A stretch of 64,000 nt of DNA from positions 196,633,948 to 196,697,947 of the forward strand of contig CP136064.1 in the NCBI GenBank assembly GCA_032622095.1. Reading direction: 5' to 3'. The notes under the pieces are model-generated. The model searched no databases, was not told the origin of the DNA, and saw nothing but the letters and a program-made list of their open reading frames with translations. Position 1 is the first letter of the stretch, and the number at the start of each line of letters is the position of its first letter. The translations under genes and the position numbers were made by a program. This document shows positions 9,181 to 21,230 of the stretch, piece after piece. The stretch comes from Siphonodentalium dalli. Its lineage: Eukaryota; Mollusca; Scaphopoda; Gadilida; Siphonodentaliidae.

Positions 9181-9955
9181 CATCGTCCCGTCGAAAAAAA
9201 AAATACTTTTACCATCAGAAAACAAGTTCAAACTTCTTATTTACTATTTAGTATATATTAGACTAACATTTTCTGCAATAATCCGTCACCCAAACATGAA
9301 AATGTGAACATAATGCTAGTTTTTCTGTTAAGATTTTCGAAGATTTTCGTTCGGCGGAATGCAGATTTTTCAAGAATGCGGATGTCATCGTCCCGTCGAT
9401 AAAAAAACACTACTTTTATCAGCAGAAAACAAGTGCAAAGTTCTATTTTACTATTTAGTATATATTAGACAAACATTTTCTGCAAAAATCCGTCACTCAA
9501 ACATGAAAATGTGAACATAATGCTAGTTTTTCTGTTCAGATTTTCGACGATTTTCGTTCGGCGGAATGGAGATTTTTCAAGAATGGAGGTGTCATCGTCC
9601 CGTCGATAAAAACACTACTTTTACCATCAGAAAACAAGTTCAAACTTCTATTTTACTATTTAGTATATATTAGACTAACATTTTCTGCAAAAATCCGTCA
9701 CCCAAACATGAAAATGTGAACATAATGCTAGTTTTTCTGTTAAGATTTTCGACGATTTTCGTTCGGCGGAATGGAGATTTTTCAAGAATGGAGGTGTCAT
9801 CGTCCCGTCGATAAAAACACTACTTTTATCAGCAGAAAACAAGTTCAAACTTCTATTTTACTATTTAGTATATATTAGACAAACATTTTCTGCAATAATC
9901 CGTCACCCAAATATGAAAAAGTAAACGAAATATGACTTTTAGTGTTTAGATTATC
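9181..9955. repeat. Satellite array, ~205-bp period, about 3.7 copies
   Basis: Units start with CATCGTCCCGTCG at 9181, 9386, 9593 and 9798. The copies are very similar over their length, including TTTAGTATATATTAGAC and TTCGTTCGGCGGAATG. The last unit is truncated near 9955. Confidence 0.85.
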
Positions 9956-10138
9956 GTCCCAGAAGTGATAAATTTCCCTAATTTCGACGCTTCGTTATTC
10001 GAACGCCCACCGTTCAGCATACGCTCAATTTTATCGGGAAAACACCACATTCGTATAGAGTAGATACCAATAAACAAGTTGAGACCATGTTTGTGCCTCT
10101 AAACTCTTTCATTTCCGAATAAAATGACTTTTAAATAT

Positions 10139-10215
10139 TCGTTCCGTCCCGTCCCGTCTTTTAGACAAATCGTTCCGTCCCGTCCCGGAAAATCGTCCCG
10201 TCCCGTCTTTTAGTA
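10139..10215. repeat. Short CGTCCCGTCC-rich tandem tract
   Basis: Repeats of CGTCC/CGTCCCGTCC separated by TTTTAGACAAAT. It shares the CGTCCCGTC core with the adjoining ~205-bp satellite, so may be a degenerate extension. Confidence 0.6.
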
Positions 10216-12204
10216 GATCCCTTATTCTCGGCTTAACGGCTTAACGGAATGTTATTCAACTACGAATGGTATACTTTACAACAGGAAGCATATACATCGG
10301 CATTTCTAAGTTGACCAATAAACCTCGAAAATTTACACTCCTAAAAAAAAAGTCATTTACAGTACTTAGTGTTATATACATCCTTATTTAGTTCTCAGCG
10401 CTGTCAGGAAGACGACATTTATGGTCATGACACCACCCGGCATGGATTAATTGTACATTTCTTTTTGACAAACCACTGTATTTAATAATGTATAATGAAC
10501 ATACTAAACATTTTATCTAATAAAATGTAATAAATCATCATTCATTAGGCACATCCACACAAATTCGTACACCGCACGTGGCAATGTTTGTCCGAAACTC
10601 CACGGGCAGTGTTTACCGCCGTTTTGGAGAAGCTACGAGCACACATTCTCCACTTCCAGTCACCAAAATTACCGTCCTTGGCACAGTGGAGTTAATCGCG
10701 TTGATAGTTAAAGAGCGTTTGTATCCGCAGCGTCGTTGATAAAGAGCGTATGCGTGTAGTGTGGTTCTTATGCCTGGGGCCAGACGTGAGTGTGTCTGTA
10801 TCCAGACATGAGCGTGTTGTGTGATTCTTATGTCTGTCTTCGTACTTAGGGGTTCCAAGGAACGGGGGAGATTTTCATCGGGTAAGTTGGTACCTCTTTT
10901 AGGGACGTGTACCATCACGGGACGGGTACCATTGCACTCGGATCATTTATCACGGTATGGGTGATTAAGAACCATATGACAACTGACGCATAACATTACA
11001 CGAAGAATGAAATACAAGGCCATAGTATACCAAATCAGTTATGGTATGGCAAAAGGATTACTATCGTTTGATGCCCTGTAGTCATTGTTACAGACAAACA
11101 TAAACTGCGAATGACGCGGTGTGTGATTTCCGCCCCTTATGTAATTTAGACATGCATCCCGTGATTCTGAATAAATGATCAATTGTTCGAGAGTAGGCCC
11201 TATCAAATGGTGTGTAAACACCAAATCAAACTCCAGGTCCCATACACGATAAACATACGAAGAAAGGATGCCGAAGATAACAACATGAAGCCAGTGTTTT
11301 CATTCTATCTTTTTGCCGAATAAACGTGGTTCATCGTGATTTGAATCATTCGAACACAATCTGGAGATCGGAATGTTTCCGTCACTGTTTTCGGAATTGT
11401 TTGTTATCTTTATGTGTTTCTCTCCTATTTCGATCTATTCAAAGGTAACTTAGTATATATATGGTTACAGCCATTTTGAGGCGATATTTGCGAATATTTG
11501 AATCGAGCTCCGACAATACACAGATAATTTGCTTGTTGAAATGTCAGTGAGTAAAAAGATTCTCAAGAGTACTGTATGTTGGAGAATGTCAGGTAAAAAG
11601 GTATTTTTTTAATGTCAGTTTTATTATATAATTTCCAAGAGTAACTCATGATAAACAATTTATGAAAATAATATGGATGAATAATAGAGATTTATGTATA
11701 CAATACAGATGAATAATAGAGATTTTTATGTATATAATGGAACATAATTATAGGCTACATGTGCCTCGACAGACAACTTGGTTATTTGCAAGACAAACAG
11801 GGAATTAATGTCCTCGATTGTACACAACAAAATAAATCACTGTCTAAAGTGCTTTTTCGTGTGTCACTTATGTGTATTTGTAATAAATTTAGGAAAATCA
11901 ACATTTTGTAGCTATTATTTTAATGTTAATGACATTTCGCTGCGATCTGTTTACAAAAAGAACCCTACATTGATGTAACGTGATGTCTGTTTCTCCAGCG
12001 ATGTATATATTTACGTCCATGGTTTCTCACCTCCAACACAGAAGAGCTTTCAATTTATTGTAACTCGGAAATGGTCTGTTGCAGTTAGGTTAATCTCATA
12101 CCCGTCTATCCAGCGATGTTCGGGAAGAAAAAAACAAAAAAGAGGTTTTCGGGAAAAAAAAACAAAAAAGGCAACTTTAAAATTAATTTGTTATACCCCA
12201 TAAG
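10216..12204. other. No recognisable gene
   Basis: About 2 kb of AT-rich sequence. Short ORFs here (for example 10613-10918 minus) show no family resemblance or splice context. I see no palindrome or tandem array worth calling. Confidence 0.5.
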
Positions 12205-12665
12205 GACATGGGACAACCAGAATAGAACATTTAGTTGTCAGTTGATTCGCTAACATGTAAAATAACCAAGTGAGTCACAATTTGCTACATTTTCGGAAAC
12301 GCAGATAATAATGTTCGGGATATATGTAAAAAAGGTTGCCATTTTTAGTAATTTAGTTTATAAACACATTAGTGTGACACATTTAAGGTAGATCAAAACA
12401 ATAAACATCTTTCATACCAAACATAGTTACATTTTACTTGAAACTTTTTGTGCCGTTATATATGTCAAGTTTGTGAGAGAAAAATCCAATATTTCTGGTA
12501 ATGTCAGTGGTGGCAATAGTAAATATTAACTAAGGTACATCAGGCATGTTAGTGTTCAATGTATAGAAGGCAGAATAGCCAACTTTATACATCAACCACA
12601 ACTTGTAAGCGATTGCGGGACACGCTGGGTCAATATCTGCCATTTCCACATTTTGGCAGCCAAAT
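12205..12665 (+). repeat. Dispersed repeat B, copy 1
   Basis: Similar to 47469-47995 in the same orientation. Shared blocks include ATAACCAAGTGAGTCACAA, AGTGTGACACATTTAAG, CTTGTAAGCGATTGC and CATTTTGGC(A/G)GCC. Related ATGGCGGCCAT-type motifs occur at about 15250, 15980 and 48340. Confidence 0.7.
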
Positions 12666-13175
12666 ATACAGAAGAATGCAGTTGTTGGGTTCCATTCATT
12701 CACAGGTAATAATTACCTTTCATCGTTGTTCCAAAAAGGAAAAAAAACACTACTGCCAGTTGCTGGAAAGACCATCAAGATATATGGAAGTCATGGCTTA
12801 TTTAGGAATGAATTGGGTTTTGGACAGTGGCACACTTAATACAATCAAGGAGTTAACATGTGCCTTATACATGTATGGTCCACATTCGAGAAAAGTTAAT
12901 TAAGCTATAGGTGGGTAAAGTTCCAGAAGAAGTTCGAGAATCAGCAAAAGGTAGTTGATCTTTCTGCACTTCCACCATGTGAGGAACTTTAATTCTACAC
13001 TCAAAACGAGCCAACATGATAGCAAAACAGTGGATACTTGCAACCGTTGCCAAATCAACCACTCCCGATGTAGCACTTCATGGATGGACGGCCAATAGGC
13101 AGCCTGAGTTGTTTGAACCATTCTTACCGTAAGATGTTGTACATAAATTCTATTGACTGATACCATCACATTTGA
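12663..13175 (+). pseudogene. Decayed coding remnant of a widespread invertebrate domain family of unknown function
   Basis: Across three frames the plus strand encodes MEVMAYLGMNWVLDSGTLN, then KELTCALYMYG, then FQKKFENQQKVVDLSALPPC, then LHSKRANMIAKQW and PDVALHGW. This order (helical start, CxxY, VN, KF, LPPC, RAN/SN..A..W, P..HGW) matches a domain I know from many uncharacterised cnidarian, arthropod and mollusc proteins, some probably transposon-linked. Stops and frameshifts (after VN at about 12901, and near 12980) show that it is dead. The fragment at 23611-23740 looks like the Cys-rich tail of the same family. The role is unknown. Confidence 0.45.
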
Positions 13176-13722
13176 TGAAATTTACAGTGACAGGGAAGAT
13201 GAGATTACATAATCCCTTGTTCAGAACTATTGCAATTTATGATATGAATTCTATCAACTAGTATGAGCGACCTTTCGAGTTTAGTATAGCATAAAATTGA
13301 AAGCATTGAGAACACTATTGTCATTTGCGTGGTGTTTATGTGTTTATATGGAGTGACTGTATGTTACTGGGTTGGTTATACATGTATACCTTGGGTTGCT
13401 ATTGCTTTCCACAATAACTCAACGACATATTAATCGATAGAGAGGTCATGTCAGAGAGTTCTCCATCTTGATGCCGTTTATGCATTTCATGGATGGACGG
13501 CCGATAGGCAGCCTGAGTTGTTTGAACAATTCTTCCCGTAAGATGTTGTACATAAATTCTATTGAATGATACCATCACATTTGATGAAATTGACAATGAA
13601 GATGAGATTGCATAATCCGTGGGCAGAACTATTGCAATTTATGATATGAATTCTATCCACTTAAGTATAAACAACCTTTCGAGTTTATATAGCATAACAT
13701 TGAGAGCATTGAGAACACTATC
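13078..13722. repeat. Direct repeat pair, ~240 bp each
   Basis: 13078-13318 and 13486-13722 are closely similar, both starting near TTCATGGATGGACGGCC and ending at CATTGAGAACACTA. The first copy includes the 3' end of the decayed coding remnant, so the duplication took in part of it. Confidence 0.75.
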
Positions 13723-14639
13723 TTGTGGTAGGGTTAAGTTTTAATTTAATTCTTAATTCTGGTCTGGTACGTGATTATAGCATTTCATGTCTGATATTGG
13801 GGAAGAATTCATATTGTGGTGCATGTTGTGCAGCTGTATCCATAAAACTGACAGTCATGGGAATTTTTCAGAAATTTTTCACTTAAAAATAATATTTTTT
13901 TTAGCTAATTTACCCCCAAAAAAAAAAAAAATTCAACAAAAATAGACTCTACCATAACATAAACCTCCTCAGATACATGCTAATTCCATGATATATGATA
14001 AGACTCTGAATTGGTTAACAAAACGGAACGAAAGCGGGCTATTCTGACTTGACAGGTATTTTCAGATAGAAAATCAGTTTTAGGGGGGTGGGTTAAGTTT
14101 TTGGAAATATCTCGGCTTTTTGGAAATCATTGCTTGTGATGTTGATACTATTAAATCAGGTATATAATGCTGAAAATTTTGATGCACCAATGAGAGCTTT
14201 ATACCGAAAAATGAAAATTTTATAGGAAATCTTCTGGATTGGAGATAGCGTCAAAATTTCTACCCTTTCGTGTGACACTACCCTCATCTGGGGGCCGGTC
14301 TATATGGTCTGTCAGCAAGTCAGCGCGTATATATAGATTTGTTGGAAAGTAATTTTCCATTTTCAATCGCAATTGACAATATTGATTTCACACGTCTGTG
14401 TTTCATCAAAATAATAACCGCTCGTGTTCCATTTTAGGTTGCATGTAATTCAAGATGAAATTATCCACTTGTGAGACGAATATGTCTTAAAATACACACG
14501 TCACCTTTGTCGCCATAATTAAAACTCAAGATCCCACAGAGAGAAGCATTTTTCTCTTGTGGAGTTAAGAGATTTTGTAAAATAAGACAAAATGTTATGA
14601 CAGAAGTCGGTTACCTTTGAAATTCGCATACCACCCATG
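13723..14639. other. No recognisable gene; A-rich tract
   Basis: AT-rich DNA with a poly(A)-like run at 13917-13931. Short ORFs have no protein-like composition. Confidence 0.45.
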
Positions 14640-15070
14640 TGTCGACCGTGCAACTCTAGGTTCAGACAACAACAACATTTCTTTAAATGTACTCAATCCG
14701 ATCAGACGATCCACATACCATCAACAACAACAACAACAACAACAACATTTCTTCAACATAAGCTTTAGTTATCAGAATCGATTTATTGCAACAAAATAAT
14801 GCTAACCACTGTCAACTATGGTATCATATTTCCCAAAACTTGTTATTTATAAACATTTTGTTCAACAAAATATGGCCGTAATCGTGATCACTAAAGTATC
14901 ACGAAATTTGACCGTATTACCATTTTATTTTTAGAGTTATCCATCTTCATCCGCAATTTTGTTCGAGACTCTCCGTTTGACCACGTGTTTCTGGGCCACA
15001 TATTATTACAAAAAACTTCAAAAATCGGTATCTGATCACTCTGAGCCTCGACTCGAATCGTATATTTTTT
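14640..15070 (+). repeat. Dispersed repeat C, copy 1
   Basis: One of four copies in the window (others 19600-19930 plus, 39100-39560 minus, 61795-62195 plus). Shared blocks include AGAGTTATCCATCTTCATCC, CTAACCACTGTCAACTAT and TCTGATCACTCTGAGC. No ORF is conserved, so it is probably a non-autonomous element. Confidence 0.65.
14722..14746. repeat. (CAA)n microsatellite
   Basis: Eight or so uninterrupted CAA units inside dispersed repeat C. In the minus-strand copy near 39.5 kb the tract is absent. Confidence 0.85.
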
Positions 15071-15566
15071 TACCCCCCGAAGCAGGGGGGGGGGGGGGGT
15101 CGGAAAAAAAATTCAGGCACTAAAACAGAGATTTGCTGGGGGAAATTCACTGTAAACAGCTGTATATGAATTTCTGTGCATACTATTTATCATGGATGTT
15201 AACAAGGACATGTAAATAGGAATGAGTCATTTTGAGGTCATTCGGCCAAAAAAACATGGCTGCCAGCGGCCATCTTGGATTTCAAAATTTGCAACAAAAT
15301 ACAACACGATAACTGCCTGCAGTCAGTTTACCAGTTAGAATTACATTACTTCTCTCATCCAAAGTGGTTTTGAAGCCCAACTCATTGCCAAAACACTAAA
15401 AAAACAAGCAGAATTATTTTTTTTAGTTGCGGAAAAAATTGCTTGTTGGTGGCTTTGACCACCCACCCACCCCGGCATACGTGCCGGAATTTTTTTTTCA
15501 CCCCTCCCCCCCTGCCCGAAGCCAAAGAATTGTAATTTGGGAGCGTATATGTGTGTGTTGTCAATT

Positions 15567-15665
15567 GGATTAATATTTGTAAAAATAACTACTTTGCGCA
15601 AGATTATTCACCATTTATATTTGATCATCCTACCGGAGTGTTTCACCTCACTTTAAACTATTTTA
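15567..15665. repeat. Dispersed repeat, inverted match at 26410-26505
   Basis: CTACCGGAGTGTTTCACCTC and the flanking TATTTGTAAAAATAA here match the reverse complement of 26410-26505 (GTGAAACACCCCGGTAGG). Two copies in opposite orientation, with no ORF. Confidence 0.6.
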
Positions 15666-16403
15666 AATGTGAAATGTGCGTTGTACGTGACGTTATACTG
15701 CATTGCATTGGGGAAGCTATTTATAGTGGCGGTAAGATGATTGACGGTGAAATCGTTCATGCTCTCGGAACGTCTATATAGCTAGTTCAAGAGTCTGTCT
15801 TTCAATCCATTTTAGATACTTTGATTTTGGCAGTCATTTTGAATATCCTATAGAACAGCTTATGTGGGACTAAACCATCATATTGTAATTAACATCATAG
15901 GAAACACACTATTCATATCATGGATGTGGTACAATATAATTAGTATGGATAACATTACCAACACTCGGTTCGCGTGAAATGGCGGCCATTTTGAATTTAA
16001 TTTTGGCGGCCATTTTGAAAGAAAAAGACTTTTTCAGGTGACCCCATTTTTATTTTCACAAGAATAACTCATTCTATCAAGAGGAGTAGAGAAACAGTTT
16101 GACAGGGAAACATGTAATTTCCCATCTGGCGTGATTTCGTTGGGAAATTTGAAGGACAAAGATAGATTACACCTCCTTAATATTTCGGGAGAGTTACCGT
16201 GTTTCGGAAGTAATATATTCACTAACAGTGGCATATCTATGTCGCCATAGTATATTTCCCACCAATTCCGGTCATAAGTCTTTGACTATCAACATTGATA
16301 ACCAGAGCCACACACATTTTTAACTATCTGAACAAAGTGCTAGATGTTTCCTAAATTTTATATAATTATGTTAAATTGGTTCATTTTAGTTGTTAGTTGA
16401 ACC

Positions 16404-16869
16404 TTAACCCTTTACCCAACAGAACGGCCCTGTGCCAATGCATTCTCTTATATATATGCGAGTCGACCATAGGTCGCCTCGCATATATAAGAGAATGCAT
16501 TGGCTTAACACATATTAAAAATGATAAAATTGTCAAAGAATGTAGAAAAATATTATAAAAATTGTTAAAAAATGTAAGAAAAAATTATATAATTGTTAAA
16601 GAATGTAAGAAAAAATGGTAAAAAGTGTTTAAAAATATTTTTTTTAGGCCAATGCATTCTCTTATATATGCGAGGCGACCTATGGTCGACTCGCATATAT
16701 AAGAGAATGCATTGGCACAGGGCATAACTGTAACCATCACAATGTGGTCAATGAACCGTTTCCAATGATATCCATGTTTGTATGGTGTTGTTGAGACATA
16801 CGGAAGATATTTTAGGCTGTTGAAGCTTTATTTGGGCGTTTTTGGCCGTTTTGTTGGGTAAAGGGTTAA
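16404..16869. mobile_element. TTAA-ended inverted-repeat element (piggyBac-like MITE)
   Basis: The left end TTAACCCTTTACCCAACAG and right end with the reverse complement form ~26-bp inverted repeats with one mismatch, flanked by TTAA at 16404 and 16866. piggyBac elements target TTAA and begin with CCC, so the resemblance is to that superfamily. There is no transposase; length 466 bp. It holds a second element inside it (16427-16723). Confidence 0.65.
16427..16723. mobile_element. Double-hairpin element, copy 1
   Basis: Its inverted terminal repeats are each a near-perfect palindrome: 16434-16504 and 16648-16716. Each folds GCCAATGCATTCTCTTATAT against its own complement around a GTCGACCATAGGTCGCC centre. 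Outer ends GCCCTGTG and CACAGGGC are complementary. The AT-rich middle contains TTGTTAAA(G/A)AATGTAAG repeats. It is related to the copy at 25777-26194. Confidence 0.8.
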
Positions 16870-17540
16870 TCGTCGTTTCATATAATTCAGGTAGAGTTTT
16901 CCAACGCATGTTCATTAGAGACCAGAGCCCCAACCCTTTCAGGCATCGGTAATTATAGCTCTAGCAGTGAGTCATATCTCTCTCTGATTCGAGGCTGTAT
17001 ACCCGGATAAGTTGATATCAACTGATGTTTTTGTTGACTCATTCTTCCACATCTTCATCTTCAAGTTTATTCCACAAACTCACATAACAACATGAGTATT
17101 GAGATACAACATTTAACACAAATACATTAAGATATAACAATAATATGTATATATTTACAACTGGGAGAGAGGGGCAGGCGGGATACATGTATATATTTAC
17201 ACACTAAGTGTTGTCATCACTAAATCCAGCATTCTGATTGGTCGGTGCCCACGTGGCTAGTTGCAGTTATTTCTCGGTGAATGCGCAACGCCCCATAACA
17301 CCAAGATAATAACACCATCGATACGTCATTAGGTTTGGAAAGACGAACGCGTAATGCTTTGGGCGCATTTTGACTCGCGCAGGATTGACTTAATACATCA
17401 TCTGGTTTCAACATGAAGAGAAATTGTTCCTATTAACTTTTGCCAAGGGTGCTATTGGGTATTTTGGGCTGATCTTGTCACGATACACTTTTCGATTTAA
17501 ATATATTTACAAAAGTGGCTTTTTCGCTAAATGTATATAA

Positions 17541-17722
17541 ATATAAGGATTAACTGTCATGTGGACTATTTTTATGGAGATGTAACGGTGAGGTAAGTGG
17601 ACATAACTTGTATGTAAAACCCTTCAGGTTTTACACAACTTCCGGTTTTACACAAGTTGTATCCACTTACCTCACCGTTACATCTCCATAAAAACAGTCC
17701 ACATGACAGTTAATCCTTATAT
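17541..17722. repeat. Foldback palindrome, ~80-bp arms
   Basis: ATATAAGGATTAACTGTCAT and the following ~60 bases are repeated in reverse complement, ending at 17722, around a ~30-bp centre that contains GGTTTTACACAACTTCCGG. Few mismatches; no ORF. Confidence 0.8.
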
Positions 17723-17860
17723 CATTTCAATATTGTATGTGTGCAAAAATATTTCAATAACTTCAATGAGATTTAAATGGCTATCTGATCAGTCTCGGTA
17801 TCTACGCTAGTTGCACATACCCAGAGCAGCACACATCAAGAGAAAGTTCATGTCCAGAAA

Positions 17861-19198
17861 TAGTCCAAGTCTTCTCGTACTAAAACCAGCTAAGATATTG
17901 GGATGGAGATGCTGGTATTTAGTCCGAGATCGCGCGCATAGCCTTCTTATGACACGACTTACGCCCAAGGTTTGTGGCGGAAATTTGTTGTGTATTTTAC
18001 TCGATTTACCTAGCAAATGAATACGTGATGCTATATACATCGGAAAAAGTGACATCTTATGGTCATAATGGTGTATAATAATCTAACTTTAATGTTAAAT
18101 TACACATAGAATATTCCGGTTTGTTTGTTTACGTTTTAACTGAAAGCCGAAGTGGTCCGAATAACTTCGGCATAATCCGGAGTTTGTTCTGGGTATTCTA
18201 GTTTCCGTTTCTATATATAGCGCGGGGTTTTCCGAACAAAATGGCGAAAACCGATCGCCTCAAAGTCAAGTTTCCTATGTGCTTTGAGAACAATTCCCGC
18301 ACTAAAAACTTAATGACATAATGGAGGATCAGAACGGTAGTTTTGTTGACAATTTTCGCAAGCAACTTGTCAAAATTGGAGCAAATTAGAACTCTTGTGT
18401 CTGACTTGCCATGCGTGTGATTTTCATCCATGTGCATTTTGACTTTTGTGTTGATAAAATAATCGGAGAACCGAATCACACAGTTTCGAAATATAGTTCT
18501 TCCGTTTTAGTGGGACTTTTCAAACTTAAGGTTCAAAATTTATATAAATTTTGTTTGATTTTTTGTGTGCTTAACAAGAGCAGTATATTGCTCTGTTCGC
18601 TTAGTATATATCTTAATTTCGCGGAAGTCCACCAAATGTGGGTGAAATGTAGCACCATATTATTTATTCTAATGCTCGTTGTGTTTACACTGTTTTAAAC
18701 TTTGAGAGGGTTGTAATTCCCGTAATTTATTTAATGTATTACATTTATATCTTCAATGTTTAATTAATCAATTTATTTTTTATTTATTGACACACATAAT
18801 TACGATTACAATGGAGAATTCATCGTAATTTGCGTTGTTAGTCGAAAATCTACGGAATATTTTCAGCGGAAAATGCCGAACACAGTTCGCGAGGTCAACT
18901 GAGTTCGCATACTTTAAAAAAATTGTAAACATTGCGGTAAATGTCTCTTTTCGTATTAAATTACCGCTTTCAATTCACAACTGATGTGGGTTTCAGATCA
19001 AATAGCATGTCTTCTGCGGAAAATATCCGTTTATTGTCGCAATTGTGATATTTTATTTCATATAATTGTGGTTTTATTTGAGCGGGTCATTGACGCTTAA
19101 CTCGTGTCATAAGAAGGCTATGCGCGCGATCTCGGACTAAATACCAGCATCTCCATCCCAATATCTTAGCTGGTTTTAGTACGAGAAGACTTGGACTA
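17861..19198. mobile_element. 1.34-kb element with ~97-bp inverted terminal repeats
   Basis: 17861-17957 and 19102-19198 are near-perfect reverse complements (AGTCCAAGTCTTCTCGTACT at the outer edge). The interior has no transposase-like ORF, so this is a non-autonomous element or an inverted duplication. No target duplication is obvious. Confidence 0.7.
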
Positions 19199-19599
19199 GT
19201 CCAGAAAGTGCATATCAAACTAGGCGGGAAGTTAATTTCCTGGACTGGAAGCTTAGGCATCCGGGGAATGCTGCTGTAATCTGACTTTTTATGGTTTCAT
19301 ATTGTCCTTGATCCGGGGTCATGTCTTCTTTTATGACGAAGTTCATTAATCCGAATGTTCTTTATTCCGAAGGTTCTTTGTTCCGACGGGTCTTTATTCC
19401 AAAAGTATCGAGTGGGTCCTTGTTCCGAGGTTTCTTTATTCGAATGTAGGGATTCTAGCTCGTCATATAGGGATTCCTATATGTCAATAATAACCAGATT
19501 CCGATATACCCATCATTTTAAATGCTGTACCCGATTTAAAACCAAGTCCATTCAATTTTCATTAAAGGTACATAATCCGATTCGATGGTACTGTCACCT

Positions 19600-19930
19600 A
19601 TAGCATAAACTTGCAAAAAAGTTTTATTTATCAACATTTTGTTCAACGAAATTTGGCCGGATTGTCAAATATCTAACACCCAAAGCCATTTGCTTTTAGA
19701 GTTATCCATCTTCATCCGTAATTTGGTCCGAGACCGTCGGCTTTGGCGAATATTTGTCAGGCCGCCAAAAATGACATATCTCGGGCAAATAACAAATTTC
19801 AAAAATCGATATCTGATGACTCTGAGCTTTTAATGGATGGGTTCCTCGACTCGAATCAGATATTTTACCCCCGAAGTCAAAGAAATAGTACTGTAGGAGC
19901 GTTTTATTCGGATTATGCATCTTTAACCAA
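19600..19930 (+). repeat. Dispersed repeat C, copy 2
   Basis: Matches 14640-15070 and the other copies through GAGTTATCCATCTTCATCC, ATCGATATCTGATGACTCTG and TATTTTACCCCCGAAGTC. The 3' half is better preserved here than in copy 1. Confidence 0.65.
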
Positions 19931-20425
19931 ATAATATTATATTTTAGATATTCTTATAAACACCCACCATTCACGAGTAACACATATGTGTATATGCAAC
20001 ATCGAGACCCAAAAGTACATGTAATATAATGCGGACCAGAATATTCAAATATATTATGAACGCTCTTTAATATCTTCGCGTTGCTAGACAACGGAAACAT
20101 AAATGCTCTTTATCGTGGACTGTCGTTAGGGTGCCTGACAAAAGCTACAATGTAAAACATGACGAAACTACCACAAGGCTGCAAAAACTGTGCCTGTCAC
20201 TTGCATTCATTCTGCTTGTGCCTCAACTGCTATGGGAGACCAACGATCATATTGAAGTTCCCCAGATGAATTTTGTGATGTTCAGTATTGTTCACCCATT
20301 AGTCGCCTCGATTATGCATTTTATCTTCTGCAAATTAGGGGATATAAAACTGAACAGAAGGGAAAATGTAACTAAAACAATGTTAGTTTGAAGCTATAAA
20401 TACTTCCCAGAAGCTGTGGCCTAAG

Positions 20426-20516
20426 TAGAATGATGTCCCCAGAGGGTGAATTTGGTGATGCTAGCCTGATGGGCGGGATAGCATAACTAAATTCACCTCT
20501 ACTGACCTCATTCTGC
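20426..20516. repeat. Hairpin unit H1
   Basis: Imperfect palindrome with arms AGAATGATGTCCCCAGAGGG and its complement, followed by CAAATGACAGACA. Same family as 20773-20968. Confidence 0.65.
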
Positions 20517-20643
20517 AAATGACAGACATACCATTTGCAGGCTTGACTACCCCTTTCCTTTTAAAAGTTATATATCTGACAATCAATACCTATCATGAAT
20601 GGACCCCATAAATTCGAGTTCACAATTATCTGACATATATATA

Positions 20644-20715
20644 AACGGTATAGACACCGCACACATAGTAGTCCCGTTATATAGACGGTGTAGACACCGC
20701 ACATATAGTAGTCCC
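20644..20715. repeat. Two tandem ~42-bp units
   Basis: GGT(A/G)TAGACACCGCACA and TATAGTAGTCCCGT(T/C) occur twice in succession between hairpins H1 and H2. Confidence 0.65.
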
Positions 20716-20743
20716 GTCAACTCAGATGGGACGGGTTTAGTTG

Positions 20744-20997
20744 CAAGCCTTGAAATGGGGTGTCTGTCATTTGCAGAATGAGGTCCCCAGAGGGTGAATT
20801 TAGTGATGCTACCCCGCATAGCGTGCTAGCATCACCAAATTCACCCTCTGTGAACCTCATTCTGCTGAGGTGTAAGCAGAATGAGGTCCACATAGGGTGA
20901 ATTTGGTGATGCTAGCCCGCTATGCGGGGTAGCATCACTAAATTCACCCTCTGGGGACCTCATTCTGCAAATGACAGACACCATATTTCAAGGCTTG
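20744..20997. mobile_element. Double-hairpin element, second family (H2 and H3)
   Basis: Outer inverted ends CAAGCCTTGAAAT / ATTTCAAGGCTTG enclose two palindromes, 20773-20865 and 20876-20968. Each has arms GCAGAATGAGGTC...GGGTGAATTT and a CCCGC(A/T)-rich tip. The terminal repeats are therefore themselves hairpins, as in the unrelated elements at 16427 and 25777. There is no ORF. Confidence 0.75.
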
Positions 20998-21230
20998 TTT
21001 AGTTGTTTCCTTCTTAGTTTTCGACAAACGTTGAATACAATTTCCCAAATGTTTTCCAAAAAAAAGAACCGTCAGAATAAAGAAACTTCTTGATACTTTC
21101 GGGATATAGAACTTTCGACAAAAATTACACTCTTGATACCTTCGGAATAAAGAACCTTCGGAAAAAATACCATCCTGGTAATGTCGGAATAAAGAACCTT
21201 CGTAATAAAGCACCTTCGGAGTAAAAAGCC

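Larger units (their letters stand above)
19349..21230. mobile_element. Possible ~1.9-kb element bracketed by inverted arrays
   Basis: 19349-19440 holds repeats of GGTTCTTTATTCCGA-type units, and 21070-21230 holds the same units in reverse complement (TCGGAATAAAGAACCTTCGG). Between them lie repeat C copy 2 and the hairpin cluster. Inverted arrays at both ends suggest element termini, but no exact boundary is visible. Confidence 0.4.

Noticed and set aside
12865-13169. Minus-strand ORFs of 65 and 89 codons
   Set aside because: They are antisense to the recognisable LPPC/HGW remnant on the plus strand.
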